Source of the DNA: Bacteroides sp.
GTDB lineage: Bacteria; Bacteroidota; Bacteroidia; Bacteroidales; Bacteroidaceae
Direction: 5' to 3'
Length of the DNA stretch: 64,000 nucleotides
NCBI RefSeq assembly: GCF_028690125.1
Contig: NZ_JAQVBV010000002.1
Location: 62,001 to 126,000 of the forward strand
A program made the position numbers and the translations under genes. Positions 37,983-47,588 of the stretch are shown piece after piece; the first letter of the stretch is position 1, and every line of letters starts with the position of its first letter. A model generated the notes under the pieces. That model searched no databases, had not been told where the DNA came from, and worked only from the letters and a program-made list of their open reading frames with translations.

Positions 37983-40793
37983 TTATACCATTTCTAAATC
38001 TGCTATATAAGGATGAGTAAACCAGAAACGAGATCCTTTACCTAATTCAGAATCTACCCCAATTTGCCCGCCTAATTGCTCTACAATACTTTGGCAGATA
38101 GAAAGTCCCAGTCCTGTACCATGTACAAAAGAATCAAGTTTTACAAAACGTTCGAAGACAGCCTTCTGATGTTCTTTATCTATACCTACTCCTGTATCTT
38201 GGACATAAAATTCAAGTTCTTCTCCCTTCAACTCATAACCGACACAAATGCTTCCCTTCGAAGTAAATTTGATCGCATTATTTACAAAATTAGATATAAC
38301 CTGATGTAAACGATTCCGGTCACTAGTGATATGATAATGGGGAAGTTCTGAATCAAAAATCAGTTTCACATCCCCTTTCACTTTCATTTGCATAGAAAGC
38401 ACAATATCTTCGCACATCATATTTACATCCACATCACCATTGGTAAATTCAAAAGTACCAGCTTCAATCTTCGATAAGTCAAGTATATCAGAGATCAACT
38501 GTAGAAGCAAATCATTATTTTCACGTACTATTTTTATATATTCCTTTCTTTCTTCCAAATTCTCTGAATCAACCAACAAATCAGAAAAACCTACAATAGC
38601 ATTCAACGGAGTACGAATTTCATGACTCATATTAGCTAGAAAAGCACTTTTGAGGCGATCCATCATTTCTGCTTTATCACGTGCTTGAATAAGCTCCTTT
38701 TCCGTCTCCTTCAATTCTGTAATATCATAATTGATGCCTATAATCTCAATTTCATTTTCTTCGGGCTTATAAGTAGTAACCACAACATTCATCCTCACCC
38801 AATTCCATTGATCCTTCGTTCCGGGACGACGAACCCGCATTTCTTCTTTAAAGTCCTTTGCATTTCCTTTTTTAACTTCCTCATAAAAGTTAAGAATAAG
38901 TTTACGATCTTCAGGATGCATCTTGCTGTAAATACCTACAACATCACTTAAAGATATTTCCTCTTCCTCACCCATATTCTTATACCACTGCTTGATAGCA
39001 TATCCTTTCCGATTGATAAGGTTCAATTTGGCATACCCGACTTTAGCATAGTCAGAAATCATCAAAAAGAAATTCTCAAAATCACGGATACGTTTCATAG
39101 CATCCATACGTTCGGTATTATCAATACTAATCAAGATATATCCATTAAAATTCCCATCACTATCGTATAGTTTACTAACTTTAGTATATAAATCGATAAT
39201 ATTACAACGATTTGTCTGATAATATCCACCAACCTGACCGAACGAATAATTCAAACGAAACTCTACCAGATCTTCATTTCGTACTCGTTCGCGGATATCC
39301 TGAGGAACATTAGGGTTATCAAAGAAGTTTACGCCCAATGCATCCATCTTGTCATTCAGCCCAAATATCTCGACATCCTTGTTGTTCATATCAATCAAGA
39401 CTCCATCTTTATCATAAATTTCTACGCCAGCCGGAATATTGACAAAGATATTTTTGAAAAGTTTTTCACTACGGTCTAATGCCCGGTTGGTTTTCACAGT
39501 TTCCGTAGAATCAAGAAATAGTCCTACTATCTCATCTTTTTCAGGAGAATAAACAATCCAGTGTGTATAAATTCCTGTTTTCGGTAAATATTCATCAAAC
39601 TCTTTATGTATGTTCGATTCCTGAATATTCAATAAATCATCCAATTTCTTACTATAATCAGTATATATTTCCGAAGCCCGTAATCCCACAAACTTATCAC
39701 AGGGAACTCCAAAAATCTTCGAACAGATTTCATTTGCATCTGTTATCTGGTAATCACAAGGGATATCATCCTCGTTGCGAATAATAGACAACCTCAAATA
39801 TCCCATCGGCATATAAGAAAACAGATTACGTAAGAAAGATTGTTCACGGGTAATATTATCTTTTGCTTTTCGCAATTCCATGCAGATACTTACGATATTA
39901 GCTAAAGAGGCGAACCATTGATAATCTTCATTACTCCACTCCCTATAAGAATTGACAAGATCTATACCCATATATCCCCAAATATGATCACTTGCCATTA
40001 ATGGAGTGGCCATTAATGAACAGATACCTTGTTTAGAGAGAATATTATACTCATCTACTGCCTCTTCAGGCAATTGCCGCAAAGAATTCAGAATAATCGG
40101 CTTAGATGATAGTATTTGTTCAGTCCACCATTTAGTTTGATTACTGGGAATAGAGTTTAGATACTCTTTTTCTGTTGATATACCTTCAGAAACGACTTCG
40201 TATGTGCAGCTATGATGATTATTCGTTTCATTATATTCAAAAATATAGACACGCCCACCACCATAAAGTTCTAATATATCTCTCAGAATCTCCATAATAC
40301 AAGATTCCACTTCTTCATCCTGAAGAAAACTAAATAAAGATCGTGAAATAGAATTCTGCTGACGCACCAAATTATTAACACGTCGTAAGGTCTCTTTTTC
40401 ATCTGCCTTCTCCGGTGCTTCTACCCTCTGAATTACTCCAAAAGATTTATCACCTCCATTCGTACCGGTTCCTTTCTCACGCTCAGCGAGACGTGTATGT
40501 AACCAAATTTCACCGTATTTGGAAGAAATAGGGAACGTCTGTTCATAGAAATTTTTATGAATAGATATATTCTCTTGAAACTCACGAATAACTTGTTCAC
40601 GGTAATCCTCACGTATCAGTTTTTGGAAATCAATAAAAGATATAGTATCTCCTTCTAAACCTAAAAGATCACATAAAAATTCAGAACATAAATAGTGTCC
40701 TGCCACAAAATCTGCTTCCCACCATCCAATCTGGGCTAAGGAAGACATTTTACGATATCGTTTGTTGTCTGTTTGCATAAAAATATCCTTCAT
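37983..40793 (-). CDS. Soluble multi-PAS/GAF sensor histidine kinase
   Basis: This 936-residue kinase has no membrane segment and no receiver domain. Reading from the N-terminus: a PAS-like domain (about 15-125), a GAF domain (about 150-310; [20 protein letters not shown]), three further PAS domains (about 325-690), HisKA with the phospho-acceptor H724 in [20 protein letters not shown], and HATPase_c with the N box [16 protein letters not shown]1 QDTGVGID and G2 [10 protein letters not shown]. No response regulator is adjacent, so it is an orphan. The signal is presumably cytoplasmic (redox, small molecule or light-like chromophore); nothing identifies it. Translation could start at Met6. Its 3' end shares the terminator with nuoN. 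Confidence 0.93.
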   Translation of the reverse strand: MKDIFMQTDNKRYRKMSSLAQIGWWEADFVAGHYLCSEFLCDLLGLEGDTISFIDFQKLIREDYREQVIREFQENISIHKNFYEQTFPISSKYGEIWLHTRLAEREKGTGTNGGDKSFGVIQRVEAPEKADEKETLRRVNNLVRQQNSISRSLFSFLQDEEVESCIMEILRDILELYGGGRVYIFEYNETNNHHSCTYEVVSEGISTEKEYLNSIPSNQTKWWTEQILSSKPIILNSLRQLPEEAVDEYNILSKQGICSLMATPLMASDHIWGYMGIDLVNSYREWSNEDYQWFASLANIVSICMELRKAKDNITREQSFLRNLFSYMPMGYLRLSIIRNEDDIPCDYQITDANEICSKIFGVPCDKFVGLRASEIYTDYSKKLDDLLNIQESNIHKEFDEYLPKTGIYTHWIVYSPEKDEIVGLFLDSTETVKTNRALDRSEKLFKNIFVNIPAGVEIYDKDGVLIDMNNKDVEIFGLNDKMDALGVNFFDNPNVPQDIRERVRNEDLVEFRLNYSFGQVGGYYQTNRCNIIDLYTKVSKLYDSDGNFNGYILISIDNTERMDAMKRIRDFENFFLMISDYAKVGYAKLNLINRKGYAIKQWYKNMGEEEEISLSDVVGIYSKMHPEDRKLILNFYEEVKKGNAKDFKEEMRVRRPGTKDQWNWVRMNVVVTTYKPEENEIEIIGINYDITELKETEKELIQARDKAEMMDRLKSAFLANMSHEIRTPLNAIVGFSDLLVDSENLEERKEYIKIVRENNDLLLQLISDILDLSKIEAGTFEFTNGDVDVNMMCEDIVLSMQMKVKGDVKLIFDSELPHYHITSDRNRLHQVISNFVNNAIKFTSKGSICVGYELKGEELEFYVQDTGVGIDKEHQKAVFERFVKLDSFVHGTGLGLSICQSIVEQLGGQIGVDSELGKGSRFWFTHPYIADLEMV

Positions 40794-40813
40794 TAAATTA
40801 ACCAGGAAGTCAG

Positions 40814-40821
40814 CAAATATA
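40814..40821 (-). promoter_or_regulatory. -7 element of the histidine kinase gene
   Basis: The minus strand reads TATATTTG, an exact TAnnTTTG match, 20 bp upstream of the ATG at 40793. The leader to the alternative start at 40778 would be about 29 bases. Confidence 0.55.
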
Positions 40822-40883
40822 CATATAATATCTCAAAATATATACTATTCTTAGGGAAAACAAAACCTTCATTTTTTTACTGT

Positions 40884-40924
40884 AAAAAAAATGGTAGAAA
40901 TCACATAAATGACTTCTACCATTT
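40884..40924 (-). terminator. Rho-independent terminator after beta-helix lipoprotein gene
   Basis: On the minus strand AAATGGTAGAA pairs with TTCTACCATTT (11 bp) and is followed by a run of Ts (A-run 40884-40890 on plus). It lies about 50 bp past the stop at 40973. Confidence 0.9.
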
Positions 40925-40972
40925 CATTCAAAACTATTTTAATAGTTTAATATACTACTGGTCTTTTTAGAG

Positions 40973-42163
40973 TCAATGAGCTAAAGTTGGAAAAGCATAA
41001 TTTGTCCAGTCAAACACAGAAATAGTGGCACCGGTAGAAGAATTATTTGACATCACATTAGCTGTACCGTTAAGTGTTTTATCATGTATTGTAAAAGTTG
41101 AAGCTAAAGTATAAGTAATAGATGATGTCATATTTCCTTCCCCTTTACTATCAGTCATATCAATCAAATCTTGCGTGCCTCCCGTTCCGGCAATCAGCGC
41201 ATTCAGAATAGTAGCTTTTGCTCCACGGCGGATTTTAATCACATCCACCATACGGTCTATTTTATTCTGTGTATCCGCTGCATTGTTTACGATTGTCATA
41301 TTTTCGACTGTGAAATCCGCTTGCCTAAGGTGGTCTTCACCATCACCATCAAGATTTCCATCAGCCTCAATTCCACGAGGATCATCTTCTGTACTGGTAT
41401 AACGATTCTCCCAAATTCCATAGCAGTTACTCAATTTGCCACTATATCCTTGTGTAAAGTCGAACATATCATCATCCGGATTCACTGCCAAAAGATTAGT
41501 AACATTAACCGTACCACCAAAAAATTCGATAGCATCATCTGCACTTTCCAGAATATAAATATTATCAATTTTTGTTCCGTTGCCAACACCATTCAAAGTC
41601 AATCCATTATGCTCGATATTTTCAGTAGAACGTGCACCGGCATAGCAGATTTTGACATAAGTCATTGAACCGGAATTGTCGTTAGTAATGCTACCACCAT
41701 ACTTATAGTCATTATTAATCTCAGTTAATCCCATATCACTGCCATTTTGACTAATGCCGGAAATTGGAGCCTTACCATTAATAATCACTCCTCCCCAATA
41801 ACCGGAAGTTGGCTGAGTGGCGTTTGCAGTAAAAGTAATTGGTTTTTCTTTTGTACCATTTGCATAAATTCTACCACCCTGTGCAACCAATAAATAGTTA
41901 CCGAAACCTTGTTTGGCTTTAATTGTCGTTCCTGCCGGAACAGTCAAGACTCCTCCGTCTGCAACAATAAGAGAACCATCCAAATAGTATTCTTTAGCTT
42001 CCAGAGTTTCACTTCCTGTCAGTGTTCCTCGCAATGTATTACCATTGACAACAATTGAACTGGCAGGTTTATCACTATTACTTTCATCACTTCCACAAGA
42101 AGTCAATGTTAAAATCATTGCTACAACAGCAATTGACATAAAATTTAAAAATAGCCTTTTCAT
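40973..42163 (-). CDS. Predicted parallel beta-helix lipoprotein
   Basis: The track start at 42178 is a TTG; the ATG at 42163 gives 396 residues beginning MKRLFLNFMSIAVVAMI with lipobox LTSC (Cys23). After a polar linker the sequence is rich in short beta-strands and Asn/Gly turns (SLIVADGGVLTVPAGTTIKA, GGRIYANGTKEKPITFTANA), the pattern of a right-handed parallel beta-helix. The clusters DDDMFDFTQG and DGDGED may bind calcium. No catalytic residues are evident. It lies 36 bp after the TonB-receptor gene and ends the operon at a strong terminator. Inferred role: surface or periplasmic partner of that receptor, in the place a SusD would occupy, though it is unrelated to SusD. Confidence 0.8.
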   Translation of the reverse strand: MKRLFLNFMSIAVVAMILTLTSCGSDESNSDKPASSIVVNGNTLRGTLTGSETLEAKEYYLDGSLIVADGGVLTVPAGTTIKAKQGFGNYLLVAQGGRIYANGTKEKPITFTANATQPTSGYWGGVIINGKAPISGISQNGSDMGLTEINNDYKYGGSITNDNSGSMTYVKICYAGARSTENIEHNGLTLNGVGNGTKIDNIYILESADDAIEFFGGTVNVTNLLAVNPDDDMFDFTQGYSGKLSNCYGIWENRYTSTEDDPRGIEADGNLDGDGEDHLRQADFTVENMTIVNNAADTQNKIDRMVDVIKIRRGAKATILNALIAGTGGTQDLIDMTDSKGEGNMTSSITYTLASTFTIHDKTLNGTANVMSNNSSTGATISVFDWTNYAFPTLAH

Positions 42164-42199
42164 TTCCTTAAAAATCAAATTAGTTATTACTGATACAAC

Positions 42200-44914
42200 T
42201 TAGAATGTGCACGACAATCCCAAGCTAATATTTATTCCTTTTTTATAATCACCCAATACAATCCTCTCTCCACCTTCATTTGCCTTACGAACTAATTTAT
42301 GTGCAGGATTCAACAAATTTCGTGCTTTCAGATTAAGGGAAAGGTGCTTATTCAGTTTTGCCTGTGATACAAAATCAAGTGTAACCAAACTATTCTCCAT
42401 AATATCCTGAAAGCCTTGAGTACCTATAGTATATACTTTCTCACCAATATAGTTCAGGATTAAAGTATTTACAAAACTACAGTTACCATTTGTATAATTA
42501 TAAGATAAATCGAAGTTAGCAATCCACGGGGCAGCACCCTCTAATTGAGAACCTGTAGTAACGGTAGCCAAAGGCATTTTGGCATTCGTATAAATATAAG
42601 AACCGTTCAGCCCAAAAGAAAGACGATTCCCCCCATTAGCATTCGAACCTACCGGACGAGTAAAGATATTCTTACGTACTTCTATTTCCGCTCCTGCTAC
42701 AGTTGCGTGGTCTGCAATATTTTCATACGAAAGATATCCACCAGCACTGGCTACCTCTATTCGTGAAATAGGATTCTTAATAAATTTATAAAAAGCAGTT
42801 AATGATATCAATTCAGTAGGTGTCGGATTAAAATCCCACTTCAAATCTATATTATAATTATCCGAAGGCTTTAGTTTTGCATTACCCTGACTACTAAAAT
42901 TAACCCCGACATAGCGATAAGGCGAAATTTCTTTCGACTGTGGCAATGTATATGTCTTGCTTGCTCCCAGACGCAGGGAATTCTTCGCATTCAGATTATA
43001 TTTCAGATTCAGGCTCGGCAAGAAATAATTCTTCTCAATCTTATTAGAACCTTTCGAGCCACCTTTATTTACATCATAGTCTACCTGTATGTCAATATTG
43101 TCATATTTGATTCCTACATTAGCCATCCAGAGAGAAGAAAATTGATAAGTTGCTTCGGTATATAATGAATGAATATACTTTTTCACATCATATTTATCAA
43201 TATTCTTTTGTAATCCGAACATTCCATTCGAATAATTTTCCTGTGTATAGTAATCATCCAACATAATATCTGTCAGCGAAGAAAAATGACCGGGGGTATA
43301 TGTCGGCATATTATATTCCGTCGATTCAAAATTATCATCTACTATTCTTCCTACATATCCTAAACGGATATTAGAAATTTCCTCTTCATTATCCTTCAGG
43401 CGATATACAAATCCTGTTTTTACATTCAGATCTCCTTCATTCAAAGAAGAGAAATAACGTTGCTGTGAATTTCCGCGAAGTAATGAATAACCATCTGCTG
43501 ACTTTGTTATATTGTTGATACGTCGATCGGGTTCATTACCATTTACCAAGTTATAAGATATTCCGGCATCAAAGCTCAAATCTTTTGTCAGCCCCCAATT
43601 CGTCATCAGTTGATTGACAAGCAACCAATTATCATTTGTTTGTTGCCGACGGGTAAAGCCAATATTTCCCTGATCATCATCAAAAATAGAGTTCTTACCG
43701 TCATAATCTCCTACTGATTGTGTATTGGCATGTATCATCATAAAATTATAACTTATGTGATGTCGGTTCTGCATATCATAGTCCACATTTGCTAATGCTA
43801 ATTGGCTTATATTCTCAGCATACTTTTTACCAACCATATCTTTATAAATCGTACCACTGGTAGTTGTATTACGTATGGCTTCTTCTGTGTACTGATAAAC
43901 CGTTGTATGTCCAGCAGTAACAAAGAACGAAAGAGGATTTTTATCTTTTCCCATATAAAAGCGTTTTCCTCCCGATACACTATAACTCCGGTTTATCTGA
44001 AGATTTTGTTTTGAGGGGTCTAGCTTATTCTTAAAATCCCAACTATTTTCATTAACAGGTTGTTTATTGTCAGCCAATCCCATAAAATTAACACCATCCA
44101 TCTTAAAGAAATCAGCTGCTACAGTTTGTGTATTTAAGCCACCGGAAACACCTATGTTTATATTCCGACTGCCAATCAGCTCTTTAGAAACGATATCAAT
44201 AGTTGCTCCCCCCACATCACTACTACTAGCAGCACTAAAAACTTTATTGACCCCTACGGACTGAATAATATCCGTACCAAAAAAATCGAGAGAAATATTT
44301 TTGTATTCCGGATCTTCCGAAGGGACGGCAAAACCATTGAAAGTAGTTGAATTATAGCGGTCTCCCAAGCCCCGTACAAATACGTTTTTTACACCTTCCT
44401 GTTTGGATATCCCGGAAACTTTCGTAACTGCTCCTTCCGCATCTGCAATTCCTTTACGTGAAAGCTCCTTAACTCCGACAGATTGCACAGCAATTACTGC
44501 TTTTTGTTGTTCAAGTAATAACATATTTTCATTTTCACGGTTCTTTTTAGCTACTACTACTACGTCAGAAAGTTCTAGTGCATCCGTTTCCAATTCCAGA
44601 TTCAGAATGACTAACTTTCCATTCTCAACACGTACTTTACTGCGCACTTCAGTTTTGTATCCTACATATTTTATTTCAACATCATACATACCTTCCAGAA
44701 CTCCCATTCCATTCAGTTCAAAATTGCCTTCTGTATCTGTAACAGTTCCTGCATGAGTACCAACCAATCGTATGGTAGCTCCAATCAGAGGTTCTTTAGA
44801 AAGTTTATCCTTTACGGCTCCTTTAATCTTGATATTAGCAGCTAAAGCAGGAATTGCACACAATAGGCAAAACAAAGCTGCAACGGAAAGTCTAATAAGA
44901 AATAGTTTTTTCAT
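42200..44914 (-). CDS. TonB-dependent receptor with carboxypeptidase-like N-domain
   Basis: This 904-residue outer membrane receptor has a signal peptide ending PALAA (about residue 25). A carboxypeptidase-D-like domain follows (IKGAVKDKLSKEPLIGATIR, about 28-115), then a plug (about 130-240; GVKNVFVRGLGDRYNSTTFN), then the barrel ending NISLGLSCTF. It lacks the SusC signature and has no SusD neighbour, so it is not a canonical Sus transporter. It forms a two-gene operon with the beta-helix lipoprotein. An exact -7 element lies 32 bp upstream. The cargo is unknown. Confidence 0.92.
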   Translation of the reverse strand: MKKLFLIRLSVAALFCLLCAIPALAANIKIKGAVKDKLSKEPLIGATIRLVGTHAGTVTDTEGNFELNGMGVLEGMYDVEIKYVGYKTEVRSKVRVENGKLVILNLELETDALELSDVVVVAKKNRENENMLLLEQQKAVIAVQSVGVKELSRKGIADAEGAVTKVSGISKQEGVKNVFVRGLGDRYNSTTFNGFAVPSEDPEYKNISLDFFGTDIIQSVGVNKVFSAASSSDVGGATIDIVSKELIGSRNINIGVSGGLNTQTVAADFFKMDGVNFMGLADNKQPVNENSWDFKNKLDPSKQNLQINRSYSVSGGKRFYMGKDKNPLSFFVTAGHTTVYQYTEEAIRNTTTSGTIYKDMVGKKYAENISQLALANVDYDMQNRHHISYNFMMIHANTQSVGDYDGKNSIFDDDQGNIGFTRRQQTNDNWLLVNQLMTNWGLTKDLSFDAGISYNLVNGNEPDRRINNITKSADGYSLLRGNSQQRYFSSLNEGDLNVKTGFVYRLKDNEEEISNIRLGYVGRIVDDNFESTEYNMPTYTPGHFSSLTDIMLDDYYTQENYSNGMFGLQKNIDKYDVKKYIHSLYTEATYQFSSLWMANVGIKYDNIDIQVDYDVNKGGSKGSNKIEKNYFLPSLNLKYNLNAKNSLRLGASKTYTLPQSKEISPYRYVGVNFSSQGNAKLKPSDNYNIDLKWDFNPTPTELISLTAFYKFIKNPISRIEVASAGGYLSYENIADHATVAGAEIEVRKNIFTRPVGSNANGGNRLSFGLNGSYIYTNAKMPLATVTTGSQLEGAAPWIANFDLSYNYTNGNCSFVNTLILNYIGEKVYTIGTQGFQDIMENSLVTLDFVSQAKLNKHLSLNLKARNLLNPAHKLVRKANEGGERIVLGDYKKGINISLGLSCTF

Positions 44915-44945
44915 CGAACTTTACTATACGTTTTAATTACGGCAG

Positions 44946-44953
44946 CAAAGGTA
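44946..44953 (-). promoter_or_regulatory. -7 element of the TonB-receptor operon
   Basis: The minus strand reads TACCTTTG, an exact TAnnTTTG match, 32 bp upstream of the receptor start. A TTTG further upstream is 25 bp away, more than the usual spacing, so the -33 box is uncertain. Confidence 0.6.
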
Positions 44954-45000
44954 TGGGGGTGGCATTACAGAAATAATACAAATAAAATACAATAAATTGA

Positions 45001-45053
45001 AATAGCTGTTTCAGGTTTGTTGCATACTTGCCAAAAAACTTGAAACAGCTATT
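45001..45053 (-). terminator. 13-bp hairpin downstream of mscS gene
   Basis: AATAGCTGTTTCA (45001-45013) is the exact inverse of TGAAACAGCTATT (45041-45053), with a 27-base loop. It lies 59 bp past the mscS stop and 92 bp upstream of the TonB-receptor start. The loop is long for a classical terminator and no U-run follows directly. It could also be part of the receptor's control region. Confidence 0.5.
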
Positions 45054-45111
45054 ATATTATAAATCAGCTATAAATATATATACTATATATAAATAAGAAG
45101 TTAAGGTCTTT

Positions 45112-46443
45112 TCAGTCTGAATTATTGATCCTTAATTGCCTCAAGTCTTCACCAGAAGGATTTTGAAAGACTCTTAAACCAAATTCAGGAATAATAGCCA
45201 GTACATGGTCGAATACATCAGCTTGCACTCCTTCATAAGGAACCCAGTCCTTAATAGCAGAGAAGAAATATAGTTCCAACGGAATTCCGGTCGAGGTTGG
45301 TTGCAGTTGGCGAACCATACAAGTCAGCTCCTGATTAATAGTAGGCAAACTTTTCAGATAGCTGACCAGATAAGCGCGAAAAACCCCCAAATTAGTTTGG
45401 CGTCGTCCATTCACTAATATAGAATTATCTATATGATGCTCCGCATTATACTCTTTCACTACTTTCTCCGTCTCGTCAATATAATCTTTCAATAACTGGA
45501 TTTTCCGGCATTTTTCCAACATCTCCGGCGTACAGAAACGTACACTACTCATATCTATATTAATAGAACGCTTCACACGTCGTCCACCTGATTCACGCAT
45601 TCCTTGCCAATTCTGAAAAGAATCACTAACCAACAAGTAAGGAGGAATTGTTGTGATTGTATTATCCCAGTTACGTACTTTAACAGTATTCAATGTTACT
45701 TCAATCACTGTACCATCCGCACCATATTTCGGCATAGCAATCCAGTCACCTACTTTCAGCATATTGTTAGCGGAGAGCTGAATACCTGAGACAAATCCCA
45801 GAATTGTATCTCTAAAGACTAACATCAGGATAGCAGCGGAAGCTCCCAAACCTGTCAGTAATACTGTCGGGCTTTTATCAATTAGAACACTCACAATCAC
45901 AATAGCCCCAATAAAGAAAATAGTCACCTGAGCTGTCTGCAATAATCCTTTCAACGGCCGATCCTTAAATTGTTCCCGTTCACTATATACATGGTAAACA
46001 GCTGCCAGAAACACACTGATAAAACGAAGAAAGACAGCTATGATATAAATCAGGCAAATACGTCGCAAGAAATCAAGTAGTTCTGATTCGGTATGCTCGG
46101 GGAATGCTAAAGGAATCGCTAAATAAATGAATATCGGTGCTACCATACGGCTAATATGTATCATCACTTTATGGTCAAATACAACATCATCCCAGGTTGC
46201 TTTAGTTCGTTTCACCAATTTGGCCACTGCCCGCAAAATAACATGGCGACAAATTACGTTGGATAATAATGCTACACCGATAATTAACAATAATAAAATC
46301 CAATTATCTACTTTATTTGCCCAAGCAGTATCTACTCCGATAGAAACCAGACTATGATTTACCTCCTGCATCATCGCATTAGTGGTTTCTTGTATACCTT
46401 CATTTTTTGTAACCACAGTCAATGTATCTACTATCACTTTCAT
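45112..46443 (-). CDS. MscS-family mechanosensitive channel (YbdG-like)
   Basis: This 443-residue inner membrane protein has about five TM helices. The MscS core is clear: pore-lining helix GLGASAAILMLVFRDTILGF, then the beta-domain ANNMLKVGDWIAMPKYGADG and ITTIPPYLLVSDSFQNW. The following QGMRESGGRRVKRSINID and the total length are like E. coli YbdG rather than small MscS. Its ATG overlaps the DUF4435 stop codon by 4 bp (ATGA), so translation is coupled. It is the third gene of ATPase - DUF4435 - MscS. A plain osmotic-release role is the default; the tight coupling to a TOPRIM-like protein and an ATPase suggests it may work with them (inference). Confidence 0.93.
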   Translation of the reverse strand: MKVIVDTLTVVTKNEGIQETTNAMMQEVNHSLVSIGVDTAWANKVDNWILLLLIIGVALLSNVICRHVILRAVAKLVKRTKATWDDVVFDHKVMIHISRMVAPIFIYLAIPLAFPEHTESELLDFLRRICLIYIIAVFLRFISVFLAAVYHVYSEREQFKDRPLKGLLQTAQVTIFFIGAIVIVSVLIDKSPTVLLTGLGASAAILMLVFRDTILGFVSGIQLSANNMLKVGDWIAMPKYGADGTVIEVTLNTVKVRNWDNTITTIPPYLLVSDSFQNWQGMRESGGRRVKRSINIDMSSVRFCTPEMLEKCRKIQLLKDYIDETEKVVKEYNAEHHIDNSILVNGRRQTNLGVFRAYLVSYLKSLPTINQELTCMVRQLQPTSTGIPLELYFFSAIKDWVPYEGVQADVFDHVLAIIPEFGLRVFQNPSGEDLRQLRINNSD

Positions 46444-47555
46444 ATATTACTCTTATCTTCTTTTGATAAATAACCCTGGATATCCTGTCTCAGCCACTCA
46501 TAATGGAGCAATCTCTTATAAGCAACATTCTTTTTCAACATTATCTCCACACTGATCTGGCTGTTCTGATAACAAGTCAATTCGTTTCTGAATTGTTCAT
46601 CATGTCCTGCCAGACGTTTAATTTCCTGTTCCCGCTCCCGACGTAGCACTGTGCAGACGGGAATCAATAATTTCATCACCACATTGTCCATCACATGATG
46701 TCCCTGCATATACAAATAAGTCGTCTCGGGAACTAATCCCAAATTTTTCAGTTCAGTCTGAAGTCCGTTTACATCGTTTATATTAAGAGAAAAACGTTTT
46801 TTCAGTTCAAAAAGTTTCTGATCTACTCTGCGTTGCAATGCTTCTAAACTATTCTCCGGATGTCTGAGACTAATCTCACGCAAAGAAGTACAGGTATGAA
46901 AATCGTACATTGGAAATGTATAAGTATCCTTTTCACGATAGAACCATACATTCCATAAAAAAAGCGGATAAACAATTTCGGAATACCGTTTCAGATAAGC
47001 ATTGAAATCAAATATAAAACGGTCATTGAGCGTTGCTTGCACACATACCTCATGCAAACTTTCTGCAAAGCAATGGTAGTTTTCAATAGCATACGTATAT
47101 GTCTGGAAAATATATTTGTTACGGTTAATTTTACGTGAAGTATTGGTTGCTCCTTGTAGCAAGAAATCATAATCGCTATCCACACACGCAATCAGACTTT
47201 TCCCTAGTTCTGATGTATTCAGAGTATTCATAAGTACCATTTTTTTCCCTTTAGCCAATGAGGTTGCCGATGGAAGCATCACTTGAAAATAATGCTCATC
47301 ATCTTCAAATTCCTCTAAAAGAGTACGCCAGAAGGCAACATCGTCATAACTTTCCACATAGGCAATAATGCGGCGACGTGCTTTCTTTGAATAAAGTTTA
47401 TGCGCTGCACTGAAATAGGAAGAAGTCAAAGAATCAACAAGCCTAGCAGGATGCTGAGGTTTATTTCTATCCGATCTTACTTCATCTTTCCGCAAAGAAG
47501 AGTAAGCAGAATAATACTTACGGTCTGTGTTACTTTTTACACTATTGCTATTCAT
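46440..47555 (-). CDS. DUF4435 TOPRIM-like protein
   Basis: This 371-residue soluble protein is predicted to have a DUF4435 (TOPRIM-fold) domain. The first acidic motif reads IIAYVESYDDVAFW (E68, D71, D72) and the second reads IACVDSDYDFLL (D126, D128, D130), the Glu and DxD arrangement of TOPRIM nucleases and of AriB-type proteins. The last third is helical and charged (ERLK-rich). An N-terminal extension of about 60 polar residues precedes the domain. It follows the ATPase gene by 33 bp and overlaps mscS by 4 bp. In known systems this domain works with an ABC-type ATPase, as in OLD nucleases and the PARIS pair AriA/AriB. Nuclease activity here is inference. Confidence 0.82.
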   Translation of the reverse strand: MNSNSVKSNTDRKYYSAYSSLRKDEVRSDRNKPQHPARLVDSLTSSYFSAAHKLYSKKARRRIIAYVESYDDVAFWRTLLEEFEDDEHYFQVMLPSATSLAKGKKMVLMNTLNTSELGKSLIACVDSDYDFLLQGATNTSRKINRNKYIFQTYTYAIENYHCFAESLHEVCVQATLNDRFIFDFNAYLKRYSEIVYPLFLWNVWFYREKDTYTFPMYDFHTCTSLREISLRHPENSLEALQRRVDQKLFELKKRFSLNINDVNGLQTELKNLGLVPETTYLYMQGHHVMDNVVMKLLIPVCTVLRREREQEIKRLAGHDEQFRNELTCYQNSQISVEIMLKKNVAYKRLLHYEWLRQDIQGYLSKEDKSNI

Positions 47556-47588
47556 ATTCTATATGTGTTCTATACAGAAAAGATTAGT

